From the NCBI RefSeq assembly GCF_034314085.1, contig NZ_JAVIWI010000001.1:620001-684000 (forward strand): DNA of 64,000 bases, read 5' to 3'. A program made the translations under genes and the position numbers. The DNA comes from Undibacterium sp. 5I1. GTDB taxonomy: Bacteria > Pseudomonadota > Gammaproteobacteria > Burkholderiales > Burkholderiaceae_D. The notes below the pieces were generated by a model. The model worked only from the letters and a program-made list of their open reading frames with translations. It ran no database searches and was not told the DNA's origin. Within the stretch, counting starts at the first letter, position 1. Each line of letters opens with the position of its first letter. Of this stretch, positions 1 through 8,529 are shown one piece after another.

Positions 1-35
1 ACCTACTCGACTTGCATAAGACTTGCATAAGCTCG

Positions 36-68
36 ATGAAGAAGCAGGATCTGATTCTGCTTCTTCAT
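36..68. terminator. perfect 12-bp hairpin, possible terminator
   Basis: Positions 36-47 and 57-68 are exact inverted complements around a 9-nt loop. No clear T-run follows on either strand, so termination is only a guess. It lies in the otherwise empty 1-221 stretch downstream of the leftward sdaA gene. Confidence 0.4.
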
Positions 69-221
69 TGACTAAAGTAAGTTTATTTGTGTAGGTTTAG
101 TTGTATAGTTTTTCTATGCTGGTATAGCTGTTAAGCACAGTGTGATGTTGCAAATGCGGGTCGCAGAGGTCACATCTTAATGAGTGCAATAAAACAATAG
201 TCGCAGAGCAGAGTACCGCAA

Positions 222-1607
222 TTAGCAGGCAGCATGATTGACTGTGATGACATGCACAGCCAAACCACCGAGTGAGGTTTCTTTATATTTAGTTTGCATG
301 TCCGCGCCGGTCTGTCGCATGGTTTCTATTACTTGATCGAGGCTGACATGATGCGTGCCATCGCCTCTGAGCGCCAGTGATGCTGCTGTAATCGCTTTAA
401 CTGCACCCATGCCGTTGCGTTCTATGCAGGGGATTTGTACCAGGCCGCCGATCGGGTCGCAGGTCATGCCTAGGTGATGTTCGATACCAATTTCGGCTGC
501 CGACTCGATTTGTTCATTAGTGCCGCCCAGCGCTGCGGTGAGCCCGGCAGCAGCCATGGCGCAGGCTACGCCGACTTCGCCCTGGCAACCGATTTCTGCT
601 CCAGAAATAGAAGCGTTTTTCTTACAAAGCATGCCGATTGCCGAAGCAACTAACATAAAATTGCGGATACCTAATTCTGGATTACTTGGTTTGCAGTCTT
701 CTGCGTAATAGCGCAATACAGCTGGGATAATACCCGCGGCACCATTGGTAGGGGCGGTAACGACGCGACCGCCTGCAGCATTTTCTTCGTTTACCGCCAT
801 CGCATATAAGCTGACTTTATGCATGCCGTCATGTGGTAAAACGTCCGCACTTTCATTGGCGCTGCGCCACAATTTTGCTGCACGTCGTTTCACGTGCAAA
901 CCGCCAGGTAATTCACCTGAGATTTGCAAGCCGCGTGAGATGCATCCCTTCATTACAGCCCAGATTTTATCGATACCTGTATCGAGTTCTGCATCGCTGC
1001 AATGGGTGATCTCATTCGCCCGCAGCATCGCGGCAATGGACAGCCCAGTGCGCTGACCGTGTGCCAATAACTCTGCCATTGTGCCGAATGGAAAAGGTCG
1101 GGAGGACGTGGCGTGATCATTATCCGCGTTGGCCGATTGCAGCAACTCTGCCTCAGTCGAAATAAAACCACCACCAGTAGAGTAAAAGACCTGATCGCAG
1201 CTAGTGCCATCGTTACGCGTCAAGGTAAAGCGCATGCCATTTGGGTGTCCTGGCAAAACTTCTTGTTTGCGCCATAAGAGGTCGTCCATCATGTCAAACT
1301 TGACGGGATACTCCCCCAGCAAATTCATACTGCCGCTGCTTGCGAGCGCAGTCAATTTATCTTCAATCGTATCGGGAATCACATCTTGCGGTGTCTCGCC
1401 CATCAGGCCGAGTAATACTGCTTTGTCAGTGGCATGACCATGCCCCGTTAACGCTAGCGAACCGTATAAGGCAACTTGTACTTTACTGACTTTAAATAAT
1501 TCAGGACATTCGAGTAAAAACCGCCGCGCCGCAAGCATCGGGCCGACGGTATGTGAGCTGGATGGACCTACACCTATTTTAAATAAATCAAATACACGCA
1601 TGTCCAT
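222..1607 (-). CDS. sdaA: L-serine ammonia-lyase, iron-sulfur type
   Basis: Deaminates L-serine to pyruvate and ammonia with a 4Fe-4S cluster, in the cytoplasm. The N-terminal GPSSSHTVGP (about residues 13-22) and the C-terminal catalytic domain match the single-chain SdaA family at its usual length of about 460 residues. Conserved cysteines near residues 328, 341 (GCQGEVG) and 383 (CDPIGG) are the probable cluster ligands. The frame opens four codons earlier with GTG at 1619, but the ATG at 1607 is preceded by a GAGG ribosome-binding site and begins with the family-typical MDMRVFDLFKIG. It is the last gene of a leftward group with the threonine dehydrogenase (28 bp between coding regions) and kbl, so threonine and serine breakdown are probably expressed together. 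Confidence 0.95.
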   Translation of the reverse strand: MDMRVFDLFKIGVGPSSSHTVGPMLAARRFLLECPELFKVSKVQVALYGSLALTGHGHATDKAVLLGLMGETPQDVIPDTIEDKLTALASSGSMNLLGEYPVKFDMMDDLLWRKQEVLPGHPNGMRFTLTRNDGTSCDQVFYSTGGGFISTEAELLQSANADNDHATSSRPFPFGTMAELLAHGQRTGLSIAAMLRANEITHCSDAELDTGIDKIWAVMKGCISRGLQISGELPGGLHVKRRAAKLWRSANESADVLPHDGMHKVSLYAMAVNEENAAGGRVVTAPTNGAAGIIPAVLRYYAEDCKPSNPELGIRNFMLVASAIGMLCKKNASISGAEIGCQGEVGVACAMAAAGLTAALGGTNEQIESAAEIGIEHHLGMTCDPIGGLVQIPCIERNGMGAVKAITAASLALRGDGTHHVSLDQVIETMRQTGADMQTKYKETSLGGLAVHVITVNHAAC

Positions 1608-1635
1608 ACCAAACCTCACTTTGTCTCAAAAATTT

Positions 1636-2607
1636 TTATGCAGCCTGGGCTTGTGCTCCAGTGCTGATCTTTACGTTCTTCAACATGTCATTGACTAATT
1701 GTGTCATGCCGATCTCTGCCTGCCATCCCCAATCCTTGCGGGCGGCACTGTCGTCAAGGCTCTGTGGCCAAGTAGCGGCAATCGCCTGGCGGCTATCTGG
1801 CGCGTAGTGTATGTCAAAGTCGGGCAAATTTTGTTTGATTGCAAGGGCCAATTCCCGTGGATTGAAGCTTAAACCAGCGACATTGTAAGAAGAACGTATA
1901 CAAAGTTTGCTGGCAGGTGCATCCATCAAAGAAATCGTCGCCCGGATCGCATCAGGCATATAGATCATCGGCAATGTTGTCTCAGCTTCCAGGAAGCATT
2001 CATAAGATTCACCACGCAAAGCGGAGTGGAAAATCGCAATCGCATAATCAGTCGTGCCGCCGCCCGGTGGCGACTTGTAGCTAATGATGCCTGGATAACG
2101 AATGCTACGAACATCAACACCATATTTTTGGAAATAATATTCGCACAGACGCTCACCCGCTAATTTGCTGATGCCATAAATCGTACTTGGGTCCATCACC
2201 GTATATTGCGGTGTGTTGACGGCTGGCGTGTTAGGACCAAATGCAGCGATGGAGGACGGCCAGAATATTTTTAAAGGTTTACCCGCTTCACCTCGGATAC
2301 GTGCCAGTTCTAAAATATTCAGCAAGCCATCCATGTTCAAGGTCCAGGCTTTTAACGGTGCTTGCTCGCCTGTGGCAGATAATAATGCAGCCAGTTGGTA
2401 CACCTGAGTCACGGTATATTTTTCTACGACCTCTGCAAGACGGGCTGTGTTTAACACGTCGATGACTTCATAGATTTTTGCGCCATACAAACTGTTAGGG
2501 CTGATATCTGCCGCAATGACATTGTCTGCGCCATATTGTGTGGCTAATGCTTCAACCAGTTCACTACCGATTTGACCATTCGCGCCGATGACTAAAATAC
2601 GTTCCAT
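1636..2607 (-). CDS. NAD-dependent L-threonine 3-dehydrogenase, epimerase (SDR) type
   Basis: An extended short-chain dehydrogenase/NAD-dependent epimerase of 323 residues. The Rossmann motif GANGQIG lies at residues 8-14 and the catalytic Tyr144-x3-Lys148 in STIYGISKLAGE. Sequence style and linkage to kbl point to the epimerase-type L-threonine dehydrogenase, which oxidises threonine to 2-amino-3-ketobutyrate, the substrate of Kbl. This is distinct from the zinc MDR-type Tdh of E. coli. The gap to kbl is 13 bp, so the two are almost certainly co-transcribed. General annotation as UDP-glucose 4-epimerase-like is the alternative, but the context makes threonine dehydrogenase much more likely. 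Confidence 0.88.
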   Translation of the reverse strand: MERILVIGANGQIGSELVEALATQYGADNVIAADISPNSLYGAKIYEVIDVLNTARLAEVVEKYTVTQVYQLAALLSATGEQAPLKAWTLNMDGLLNILELARIRGEAGKPLKIFWPSSIAAFGPNTPAVNTPQYTVMDPSTIYGISKLAGERLCEYYFQKYGVDVRSIRYPGIISYKSPPGGGTTDYAIAIFHSALRGESYECFLEAETTLPMIYMPDAIRATISLMDAPASKLCIRSSYNVAGLSFNPRELALAIKQNLPDFDIHYAPDSRQAIAATWPQSLDDSAARKDWGWQAEIGMTQLVNDMLKNVKISTGAQAQAA

Positions 2608-2620
2608 GTGCTGTCCTTTA

Positions 2621-3832
2621 TTAAATTAAACCAAGTTCACGGCCTGCTTGCGCAAAGGCGGCGAGGGCGGTATCGAGTTGTTCTGTTGTATGCGCTGCGG
2701 ATAATTGCACTCGTACGCGTGCCTGACCCATCGGTACCACCGGATAAAAGAAACCAGTAACTAAGATACCCAATTCATACAAACGCGCAGCAAATTTTTG
2801 TGCTACTGGAGCATCGAATAACATCACTGGTACGACAGGATGTGTGCCGGGTTTGATAGTGAATCCGAGCGCTGCAATTTCACGACGGAAGTGTGCAGTA
2901 TTGGCATGCAAGCGATCTCGCAATTCAGTAGAAGTCGATAAGCGTTCCAGCACCGCCAGCGATGCACCTGCAATGGATGGAGCTAAGGTATTAGAAAATA
3001 AATAAGGACGGGATTTTTGACGCAAGGTGTCGATCACTTCTTTACGCGCTGCGGTGAATCCACCCATCGCACCACCTAAGGCTTTGCCCAATGTACCGGT
3101 GATGATATCGATGCGACCTAAGACGTTGTGATGCTCATGTGTACCGCGACCTGTTGCTCCCATAAAGCCCGAGGCGTGACACTCATCAATCATGACCAAG
3201 GCATCATATTTGTCGGCCAGATCACAGATTTTGTCGAGCTGGGCAATCGTGCCGTCCATTGAGAACACCCCATCGGTCACAATCACGCGATGACGTTTGC
3301 TTGCCGCAGCTTGCAATTGAACTTCCAGATCCGCCATATCGTTGTGGGCATAACGGAAGCGGGCGGCTTTACATAAACGGATACCATCGATGATGGATGC
3401 GTGGTTCAGAGCATCAGAAATAATCGCATCATTCTCATCAAACAAAGGCTCGAATACACCGCCATTGGCATCAAACGCCGCCGCATACAAAATCGTATCT
3501 TCAGTACCCAGAAAATCAGCAATCGCACGCTCTAATTGTTTATGTACCGTTTGTGTGCCGCAGATAAAACGGACTGAGGATAAGCCATAGCCATATTGTT
3601 CGGTCGCTTTGATTGATGCCTGCACCATCGCTTCGTCACCAGACAAGCCCAGATAATTATTGGCGCACAAATTAATCAGTTGGCGACCATCATCACAAGT
3701 GACTTCGGCACCCTGACGCGACGCAATCACCCGTTCCGGTTTATATAAGCCTTGTTCGCGCAGGCCATCCAAGTTCTGGCTTAGACCGCTAAAAAATGAT
3801 TGTTTACTGGATGTGTCGGTGATGTCGCTCAT
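2621..3832 (-). CDS. kbl: glycine C-acetyltransferase (2-amino-3-ketobutyrate CoA ligase)
   Basis: A PLP enzyme of 403 residues that cleaves 2-amino-3-ketobutyrate with CoA to glycine and acetyl-CoA, the second step of threonine catabolism. It belongs to the alpha-oxoamine synthase family. The PLP lysine is Lys250 in GTLGKALGG, the cofactor-binding aspartate is in MIDECHASG (Asp216), and LCANNYLGL sits near residues 55-63. The length is normal. It is the first gene of the leftward kbl-threonine dehydrogenase-sdaA group and is divergent from the XRE-cupin regulator. Confidence 0.95.
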   Translation of the reverse strand: MSDITDTSSKQSFFSGLSQNLDGLREQGLYKPERVIASRQGAEVTCDDGRQLINLCANNYLGLSGDEAMVQASIKATEQYGYGLSSVRFICGTQTVHKQLERAIADFLGTEDTILYAAAFDANGGVFEPLFDENDAIISDALNHASIIDGIRLCKAARFRYAHNDMADLEVQLQAAASKRHRVIVTDGVFSMDGTIAQLDKICDLADKYDALVMIDECHASGFMGATGRGTHEHHNVLGRIDIITGTLGKALGGAMGGFTAARKEVIDTLRQKSRPYLFSNTLAPSIAGASLAVLERLSTSTELRDRLHANTAHFRREIAALGFTIKPGTHPVVPVMLFDAPVAQKFAARLYELGILVTGFFYPVVPMGQARVRVQLSAAHTTEQLDTALAAFAQAGRELGLI

Positions 3833-3993
3833 GTTTGGCTCCTGGTGGCTGTGTAAAACTATGTTATGACTTTTCAGGACTTACACAAGATCGCTTCAGC
3901 AATACTGCTGGAACAAGTTTATGCAAATCCTGGATTTAAAACTAACCCACCCATCGTAATGCTCTGGTAAGATGTTTTCAAATAATTAAAATA

Positions 3994-4021
3994 TTCGATA
4001 TGAAGAACTAAAGTTCGATAT
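3994..4021. promoter_or_regulatory. direct repeat TTCGATAT, possible operator
   Basis: The octamer TTCGATAT occurs at 3994-4001 and 4014-4021. The start-to-start spacing of 20 bp is about two helical turns. The pair sits in the 231-bp divergent gap between kbl and the XRE-cupin regulator, just upstream of the regulator start. It is a candidate binding site for that regulator; this is inference only. Confidence 0.4.
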
Positions 4022-4063
4022 AGTGGATATTATCTGTGCTTGTTCAACTATGCAAGAGGCAAT

Positions 4064-4636
4064 ATGAAAAAAATTTTGAGTAATACGCCGCCAGAAGTAG
4101 GCGCTACTTTGCAAAGAATGCGTCTGGAGCGTGGTCTGACGCTGGACGATTTATCGCGTACAGCCGGTGTTTCTAAATCGATGCTGTCACAAATAGAGAG
4201 AGAAAAAGCCAATCCCACGATTGCCGTTGCGTGGCGGCTGGCGAATGCACTAGGCGTCAGTATTGCCGAATTGCTGTCAGCCGAAGCGCCCAAGGTCGAT
4301 GTCATCCGTATGCTGGAACCGCATGAGACACCAACTTTGCCAGGTGAACACGCGGGTTATGTGTTAAAAATTTTAGGCCCGATGGAACTGGCAGGTAAGT
4401 ATGAGTGGTATGAACTGATCCTGGCTCCGGGCGGTGCGTTAGTGTCTAATTCACATGACCCCGGTGCGACCGAGCATTTGACATTGCTCAATGGTCAGGT
4501 AGAAGTAGAAGTAGACAGTATCAAGAAAAAACTCAAAGTCGGCGGCACAGCGCGGTATGAGGCGGATAAGAACCACGCAATCCGCAATATTGGCAAGACG
4601 GAAGCGAAGGCGCTAATGGTGGTGATCCATCGGTGA
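4064..4636 (+). CDS. XRE-family transcriptional regulator with C-terminal cupin domain
   Basis: A 190-residue regulator. A helix-turn-helix covers about residues 12-65 (GATLQRMRLERGLTLDDLS, then SKSMLSQIEREKANPT) and a small cupin ligand-binding domain fills the C-terminal half (HDPGATEHLTLLNGQVEVEV). A TTG at 4040 opens the frame, but the ATG at 4064 has an AGAGG site just upstream and is preferred. Regulators of this build often control amino-acid catabolic genes. Its divergent position to kbl suggests it controls the threonine/serine group, perhaps with an amino acid as ligand. Ligand and sign of regulation cannot be read from the sequence. Confidence 0.85.
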   Translation: MKKILSNTPPEVGATLQRMRLERGLTLDDLSRTAGVSKSMLSQIEREKANPTIAVAWRLANALGVSIAELLSAEAPKVDVIRMLEPHETPTLPGEHAGYVLKILGPMELAGKYEWYELILAPGGALVSNSHDPGATEHLTLLNGQVEVEVDSIKKKLKVGGTARYEADKNHAIRNIGKTEAKALMVVIHR

Positions 4637-4687
4637 AAAGGATTTATTGCAGCGCCACACGTTTGCAATTTGTCTATCATTAAAATG

Positions 4688-4767
4688 ATACTCCCTATAT
4701 GTATTTTTTAAATCCCCAATGATTTATTGGGGAATATGGCTAAATAGCTTATAAAAATGGGGAGTAT
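4688..4767. repeat. about 85-bp palindromic repeat, copy A
   Basis: The outer arms are ATACTCCC (4688) and GGGAGTAT (to 4767). The central stem is CCCCAAT/ATTGGGG (about 4713-4731). The right arm aligns with the copy at 59668. This copy carries a CCCC/GGGG inner stem where others have GTCC/GGAC, so both sides of the stem changed together. It abuts the TTAA-ended repeat starting at 4769. Confidence 0.75.
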
Positions 4768-4768
4768 A

Positions 4769-4979
4769 TTTAACTCAGGTTTTCTATTAGACCGCTACCA
4801 CTCCGCAAAAAACGCAGACGGCATCCGATGTTCAGAGGTGCAGCACCGCCGCGATTTGAGTGTGAGCGCTACCGCAACAATTGCACCTTTGGCAAATTGC
4901 CTTGCGTCGTCGTCGCGTGCAGCCAGTCAGTCCGCCAAAGGCACACTTGTCGCTGTTCCAATGAAAACTCTGGGTTTAA
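4769..4979 (+). repeat. MITE-like element with TTAA-type ends, copy 1 (211 bp)
   Basis: It begins TTTAACTCAGGTTTTC and ends GAAAACTCTGGGTTTAA, which are imperfect terminal inverted repeats. The interior matches, in reverse complement, the element at 54672-54835, including AACGCAGACGGCAT and AATTGCACCTTTGGCAAA. It has about 47 bp of extra sequence near the right end. It encodes no credible protein: the open frame across it is fortuitous. It fills most of the gap between the regulator and dbpA. Confidence 0.85.
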
Positions 4980-5027
4980 AAATCGATGAAATAAGGTTTA
5001 AAAAAACTGAGTGGACTATAGCTAAGC

Positions 5028-6413
5028 TCAATAAATCGCCCGCATCCTGAATTGACGCCCTTTGATATTGCAGCGGCTTAATTTATCCAGCGCCTGTTCA
5101 GCGATCTGTCGGTCTAGCGCGACATAAGTCATAAATTCAAACACATTGATCTTGCCCACTTGCTCTTTGCGCAAACCAACATCACCTGTCAGGGCGCCGA
5201 GCAAATCACCGGGACGCAACTTGTCTTTTTTTCCGCCCATGATGCAAATACTGACCATTGGTGCTTGTAGGGTGGTGTCAGAGGTTGTATCCAGTTCAGC
5301 AAGTTCATGCCATTGCACCGACTGCCCCTGGTATTCTTCGATGAGCTTGACCCATTTTTTCTCACTCGGTGTTGCCAGACTGAGCGCTAAACCTTTTTCG
5401 CCAGCTCGACCTGTACGGCCTATGCGATGGATATGGACTTCAGTATCTTTGGAGACATCGACATTGATGACAGCGCCCAGAGTTTGGATATCCAGACCCC
5501 GTGCAGCAACGTCGGTGGCGACCAGTACCGAACAACTTTGATTAGCAAAACGGACCAAGATTTCATCACGCTCGCGCTGCTCCAGATCGCCATACAGCGC
5601 TAGCGCATTGATGCCTTGCGCTTGCAATTCATCTGCCAGTTCGCGGCAATGGACCTTAGTATTACAAAAAGCGATCGTCGAAACCGGCTTGTAATGCGAT
5701 AACAAGCGCGCTACCGCCGCATTGCGTTCCTCTGGTGTGACCAGATAAAACAGTTGTTCAATATGGCTGCCGGTGTGTTGCGATTCCACTTTGATTTCGG
5801 CCGGATCGCGCAAAAATTGCGCACTGGCTTTGCGGATGTCGTCAGGGTAAGTAGCAGAAAATAATAGCGTCTGGCGACGTGGTGAACACGCCGCAACAAT
5901 GCCGTAGATATCTTCATAAAACCCCATATCGACCATGCGATCTGCTTCATCCAGTACCAGCGTCTGTACGGTATTTAAATTGATACTCCCGCGGCCGATG
6001 TGATCCAGAATCCGTCCCGGGGTTCCGACCACGATATGCGCGCCATGTTCCAGCGAGGCTATTTGCGGGCGCATCGGCGCACCCCCGCACAAGGTCAAAA
6101 CTTTGATATTTTCTACTGAGCGAGCCAGACGACGTAACTCATTCGATACCTGATCCGCCAGCTCACGCGTCGGGCAGATCACCAGACCCTGCACCGCAAA
6201 ATAGAGTGGATTGAGCTTGGCAAGGATGCCTAGACTGAACGCCGCTGTTTTACCACTCCCTGTTTTGGCCTGCGCAATCACATCACGTTGCTCCAGAATC
6301 AGGGGCAAGCTCGCTGCCTGGATCGGCGTCATCTCTAAATAACCGAGACTCTCCAGATTAGCCAGTAACGGGGCTGATAAGGGCAGGGTATTGAATAAAC
6401 TAGGATTTGTCAT
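5028..6413 (-). CDS. dbpA: ATP-dependent RNA helicase DbpA
   Basis: A DEAD-box helicase of 461 residues acting on 23S rRNA during large-subunit assembly. It shows the Q motif (MTPIQAASLP), Walker A AKTGSGKT (residues 49-56), DEAD in LVLDEADRM, SAT in LLFSATYP and the helicase C-terminal HRIGRTGRAG. The last 75 or so residues (MGGKKDKLRPGDLLGALTGD through FEFMTYVALD) form the DbpA RNA-binding domain that contacts hairpin 92 of 23S rRNA. The length equals the family norm. It is monocistronic here and convergent with the XRE regulator, with two repeats between them. Confidence 0.95.
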   Translation of the reverse strand: MTNPSLFNTLPLSAPLLANLESLGYLEMTPIQAASLPLILEQRDVIAQAKTGSGKTAAFSLGILAKLNPLYFAVQGLVICPTRELADQVSNELRRLARSVENIKVLTLCGGAPMRPQIASLEHGAHIVVGTPGRILDHIGRGSINLNTVQTLVLDEADRMVDMGFYEDIYGIVAACSPRRQTLLFSATYPDDIRKASAQFLRDPAEIKVESQHTGSHIEQLFYLVTPEERNAAVARLLSHYKPVSTIAFCNTKVHCRELADELQAQGINALALYGDLEQRERDEILVRFANQSCSVLVATDVAARGLDIQTLGAVINVDVSKDTEVHIHRIGRTGRAGEKGLALSLATPSEKKWVKLIEEYQGQSVQWHELAELDTTSDTTLQAPMVSICIMGGKKDKLRPGDLLGALTGDVGLRKEQVGKINVFEFMTYVALDRQIAEQALDKLSRCNIKGRQFRMRAIY

Positions 6414-6581
6414 GGGAGGTGTTCCAGAAAGCGATCAGATAATTATAGGGACAACGCAGTCTAGCACTCCCCTCATTTTTCTCATAATGTGGGACACGAC
6501 ACGACACGATAGCGTGGCTGAGAGAGCTAAGTTGCTCATCCCGGGGAGCTTATGCATTCCAAGGGAGAAGCGATAGGCAGA

Positions 6582-6618
6582 AAACAAAAAAGTCCTTGAG
6601 TTTGAATAATCAAGGACT
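6582..6618 (-). terminator. intrinsic terminator of the truncated tRNA
   Basis: AGTCCTTGA (6591-6599) and TCAAGGACT (6610-6618) form a 9-bp stem. On the minus strand it is followed by TTTTTTGTTTT. It directly follows the 3' tRNA fragment, as expected for the native terminator of a tRNA gene that lost its 5' part. Confidence 0.75.
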
Positions 6619-6628
6619 AGGCATTGTT

Positions 6629-6657
6629 TAGTTGCGAGGTCGGGATTTGAACCCATA
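6629..6657 (-). pseudogene. 3' tRNA fragment, possible att remnant
   Basis: On the minus strand this reads GGGTTCAAATCCCGACC then TCGCAACTA: a T-arm plus a 3' acceptor half. No matching 5' acceptor, D-arm or proper anticodon stem follows. Over 25 bases it matches the 3' end of the tRNA-fMet at 22642-22718 at 21 positions, including acceptor bases that are not general tRNA consensus. It may be the displaced end left by integration of an island at tRNA-fMet; identity is lower than for a fresh att repeat. The rest of 6414-6953 shows no gene. Confidence 0.5.
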
Positions 6658-6953
6658 ATCTAAGGGTTGTAAACCAAAACCTAGAGGCGTTTAAAATAAA
6701 AAATACTCAATGAAATTAATGCATTGTCATATGCTAAGTTGGTCGGATTATACTGGAATTTATGCACTCAAGTGCAGCAAAAATTCTGACTTTCCTGGAT
6801 AAACCGAGATTTCAATTAGGTGCACCAAAGGCGCCCCCAGTAATTGATCACACGAAGGGCTAGCCATATGATTGCGTACTTTATAACATACGCTATGCCC
6901 GACGATTCGTTTCTTGGGAAAGGTCTTTTGTCAGACTGATGCAGGCTTACTGT

Positions 6954-7622
6954 TTACTCAGTTTTAAAGCAGGCATTACAAGTCGAATCCGCAAACCTCC
7001 TCTGACATATCTTCTCTCCAGGGTATTTTGTCGCTAGCTCCTTGTAGTCTGTGCAAGTAGTTGTAGAAAGTGCGGCGATATTTGGTTGTTGCAATGTTAT
7101 ACCCACCTTCGGATCAGTCACTGTCAGACGGGATCCGTCCGTATCCGACCTAAGTTCAATGGCACTAGCTTGCGTAATTAATGTCAGAGCACTTGCCTGA
7201 TTTATAGATGGGCCAGCAACGAGAATGGCAGCCATTTTATGTTTTGAGTCGAGTGTCAACATGGCGTTGCTGCCATTGTCCATGGTGGCATAGCCGCCTC
7301 GCTCGATACCTTCCTCATCATAAATAATAAAACCGGCTGCCTTCGACCCCCTGTTAGCAACATGTCCGCCAGCCATCACTGCATTGGGCAAATCGCCACC
7401 CATACGGGCATGGACCACACCTTTGTCATCTACGACAACGACTTCTTTCGCTTTAATACTATCAAAAATCGCATTTTTCAGACTGGAGCCGGCAAATGCG
7501 CCGCCGCCAGCAACAAGCAACAACACGCTCACCCAAAACATGTTTTGACGGGCAATCCGCTTGCGTAAACGGACATTTTCTTGTTCGCAGGCGCGAACTC
7601 TATCTTCAATACTATGCAACAT
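6954..7622 (-). CDS. hypothetical membrane-anchored protein
   Basis: Unrecognised, 222 residues. The N-terminus is a short charged, coiled-coil-like helix (residues 1-27), followed by one transmembrane segment (about 28-48, FWVSVLLLVAGGGAFAG). The rest is an extracytoplasmic domain with beta-repeat character: VVDDKGVVHARMGG, FIIYDEEGIERGGY and TLDSKHKMAAIL recur with similar spacing. Three or four cysteines near the C-terminus (TCTDYKEL, KICQRR, STCNACFK) could form disulfides. It lies just inside the left edge of the proposed island. Function unknown. Confidence 0.6.
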   Translation of the reverse strand: MLHSIEDRVRACEQENVRLRKRIARQNMFWVSVLLLVAGGGAFAGSSLKNAIFDSIKAKEVVVVDDKGVVHARMGGDLPNAVMAGGHVANRGSKAAGFIIYDEEGIERGGYATMDNGSNAMLTLDSKHKMAAILVAGPSINQASALTLITQASAIELRSDTDGSRLTVTDPKVGITLQQPNIAALSTTTCTDYKELATKYPGEKICQRRFADSTCNACFKTE

Positions 7623-7872
7623 TGCGATCTCCGGAAGTCTGTAGATTTTCGATATCTAACCGGGAATAGTATTCCTGTATGTTATGAAATAGTCAATTAA
7701 TAAAATTCAAGCCCGACATTTCTGCTACTGCGTTATGAAACGCAGCGATGGATTACCTCAGGCTGATTCGATATGTACGCCACCTGTCCTGTCAGACTCA
7801 TCCGCAAATATTTTGATGTTTTCGTGGCATGTTGGGAGACACAATTTCCAGCAAGCGTAGTGCAGATGAACC

Positions 7873-7945
7873 TAGGTTGGCGCATCTAGAAGCGAAGCCC
7901 AACATCTCAAACCTTTAGAGCATCAGAACAATAATGCGATGCCTG
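7873..7945 (+). repeat. GTTGGCG...GAAGCCCAAC repeat, copy 1
   Basis: AGGTTGGCG, then AGAAGCGAAGCCCAACATCT, then AGAGCATCAGA, repeated with few changes at 9921-9985. The core can fold (GTTGG with CCAAC). The two copies bracket the Rhs-HNH/immunity cassette as direct repeats about 2.05 kb apart. Confidence 0.7.
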
Positions 7946-7993
7946 TGATAAACGTAAAAGCGTGTCTTGGTAAGACTGAAGACTATAAAAAAT

Positions 7994-8077
7994 AATATAC
8001 TCCCTATGAGCATATTAAAGACATCTAGATAAAATATGGATACTCAGCCATTTCAGAAGAAAAACAGAGGGAGTATC
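7994..8077. repeat. possible degenerate copy F of the 85-bp palindromic repeat
   Basis: Outer arms AATATACTCCC and GGGAGTAT lie 84 bp apart, the same geometry as the other copies. The inner GTCC/GGAC stem is missing, so membership in the family is uncertain. It is in the gap 7623-8118, which otherwise holds only repeat copy 1. Confidence 0.35.
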
Positions 8078-8118
8078 TGCTTTCGTCATGGATTAAACGA
8101 ATATTCCCCACGCGCAGC

Positions 8119-8529
8119 ATGAGCGACGACACCCTAGACAGCCTGCTCACAAGCACCGTTGGCAGCCGCACCAACCTCCACAGCTACGACACCACAAAAA
8201 ACCGGCTCAACAGCATCAGTAGCAATATCAGTAATTTTTACTACAGCTACGACTTCGACAGCCAAGGCAACATCAAACAACGAGGCAATCAGCTATACAT
8301 CTTTGACCAAGGCAACCGCATGACCAGTGCCACGAGCAAAGCTGACTATGTTTATGATGCACTGGGTCACCGCCTCAGAGTCAATCACGTCGATGGCACC
8401 AGCCAACTACAAATTTACAGCCCAGCAGGACAATTACTCACGATACAACAAACCGGTGGCCCCAATAACGGTAAGCAGACGAACTACATTTATTTAAACC
8501 GTCACGTGATAGCAGAGGTAACGCAATGA
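8119..8529 (+). CDS. Rhs/YD-repeat protein fragment
   Basis: 136 residues consisting only of late Rhs/YD repeats: YSYDFDSQGNIKQRGNQLYI, GNRMTSATSKADYVYDALGH, and NYIYLNRHVIAEV at the end. In complete Rhs proteins this last motif leads directly into the conserved HTDGLGSP core. Here the frame stops, and the core is encoded by the next gene, whose ATG overlaps this stop (ATGA). The several kilobases of a normal rhs 5' part are absent, so this is a truncated or displaced fragment. Translational coupling to the next frame looks possible. Confidence 0.75.
   Translation: MSDDTLDSLLTSTVGSRTNLHSYDTTKNRLNSISSNISNFYYSYDFDSQGNIKQRGNQLYIFDQGNRMTSATSKADYVYDALGHRLRVNHVDGTSQLQIYSPAGQLLTIQQTGGPNNGKQTNYIYLNRHVIAEVTQ

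Noticed and set aside
4757..5050. 97-residue open frame across the first MITE-like element
   Set aside because: It lies in non-coding repeat sequence; the second copy does not keep the frame.
6661..6690. Possible anticodon arm next to the tRNA fragment
   Set aside because: No 5-bp stem with a 7-nt loop can be drawn and the 5' acceptor half is missing, so no complete tRNA was called.
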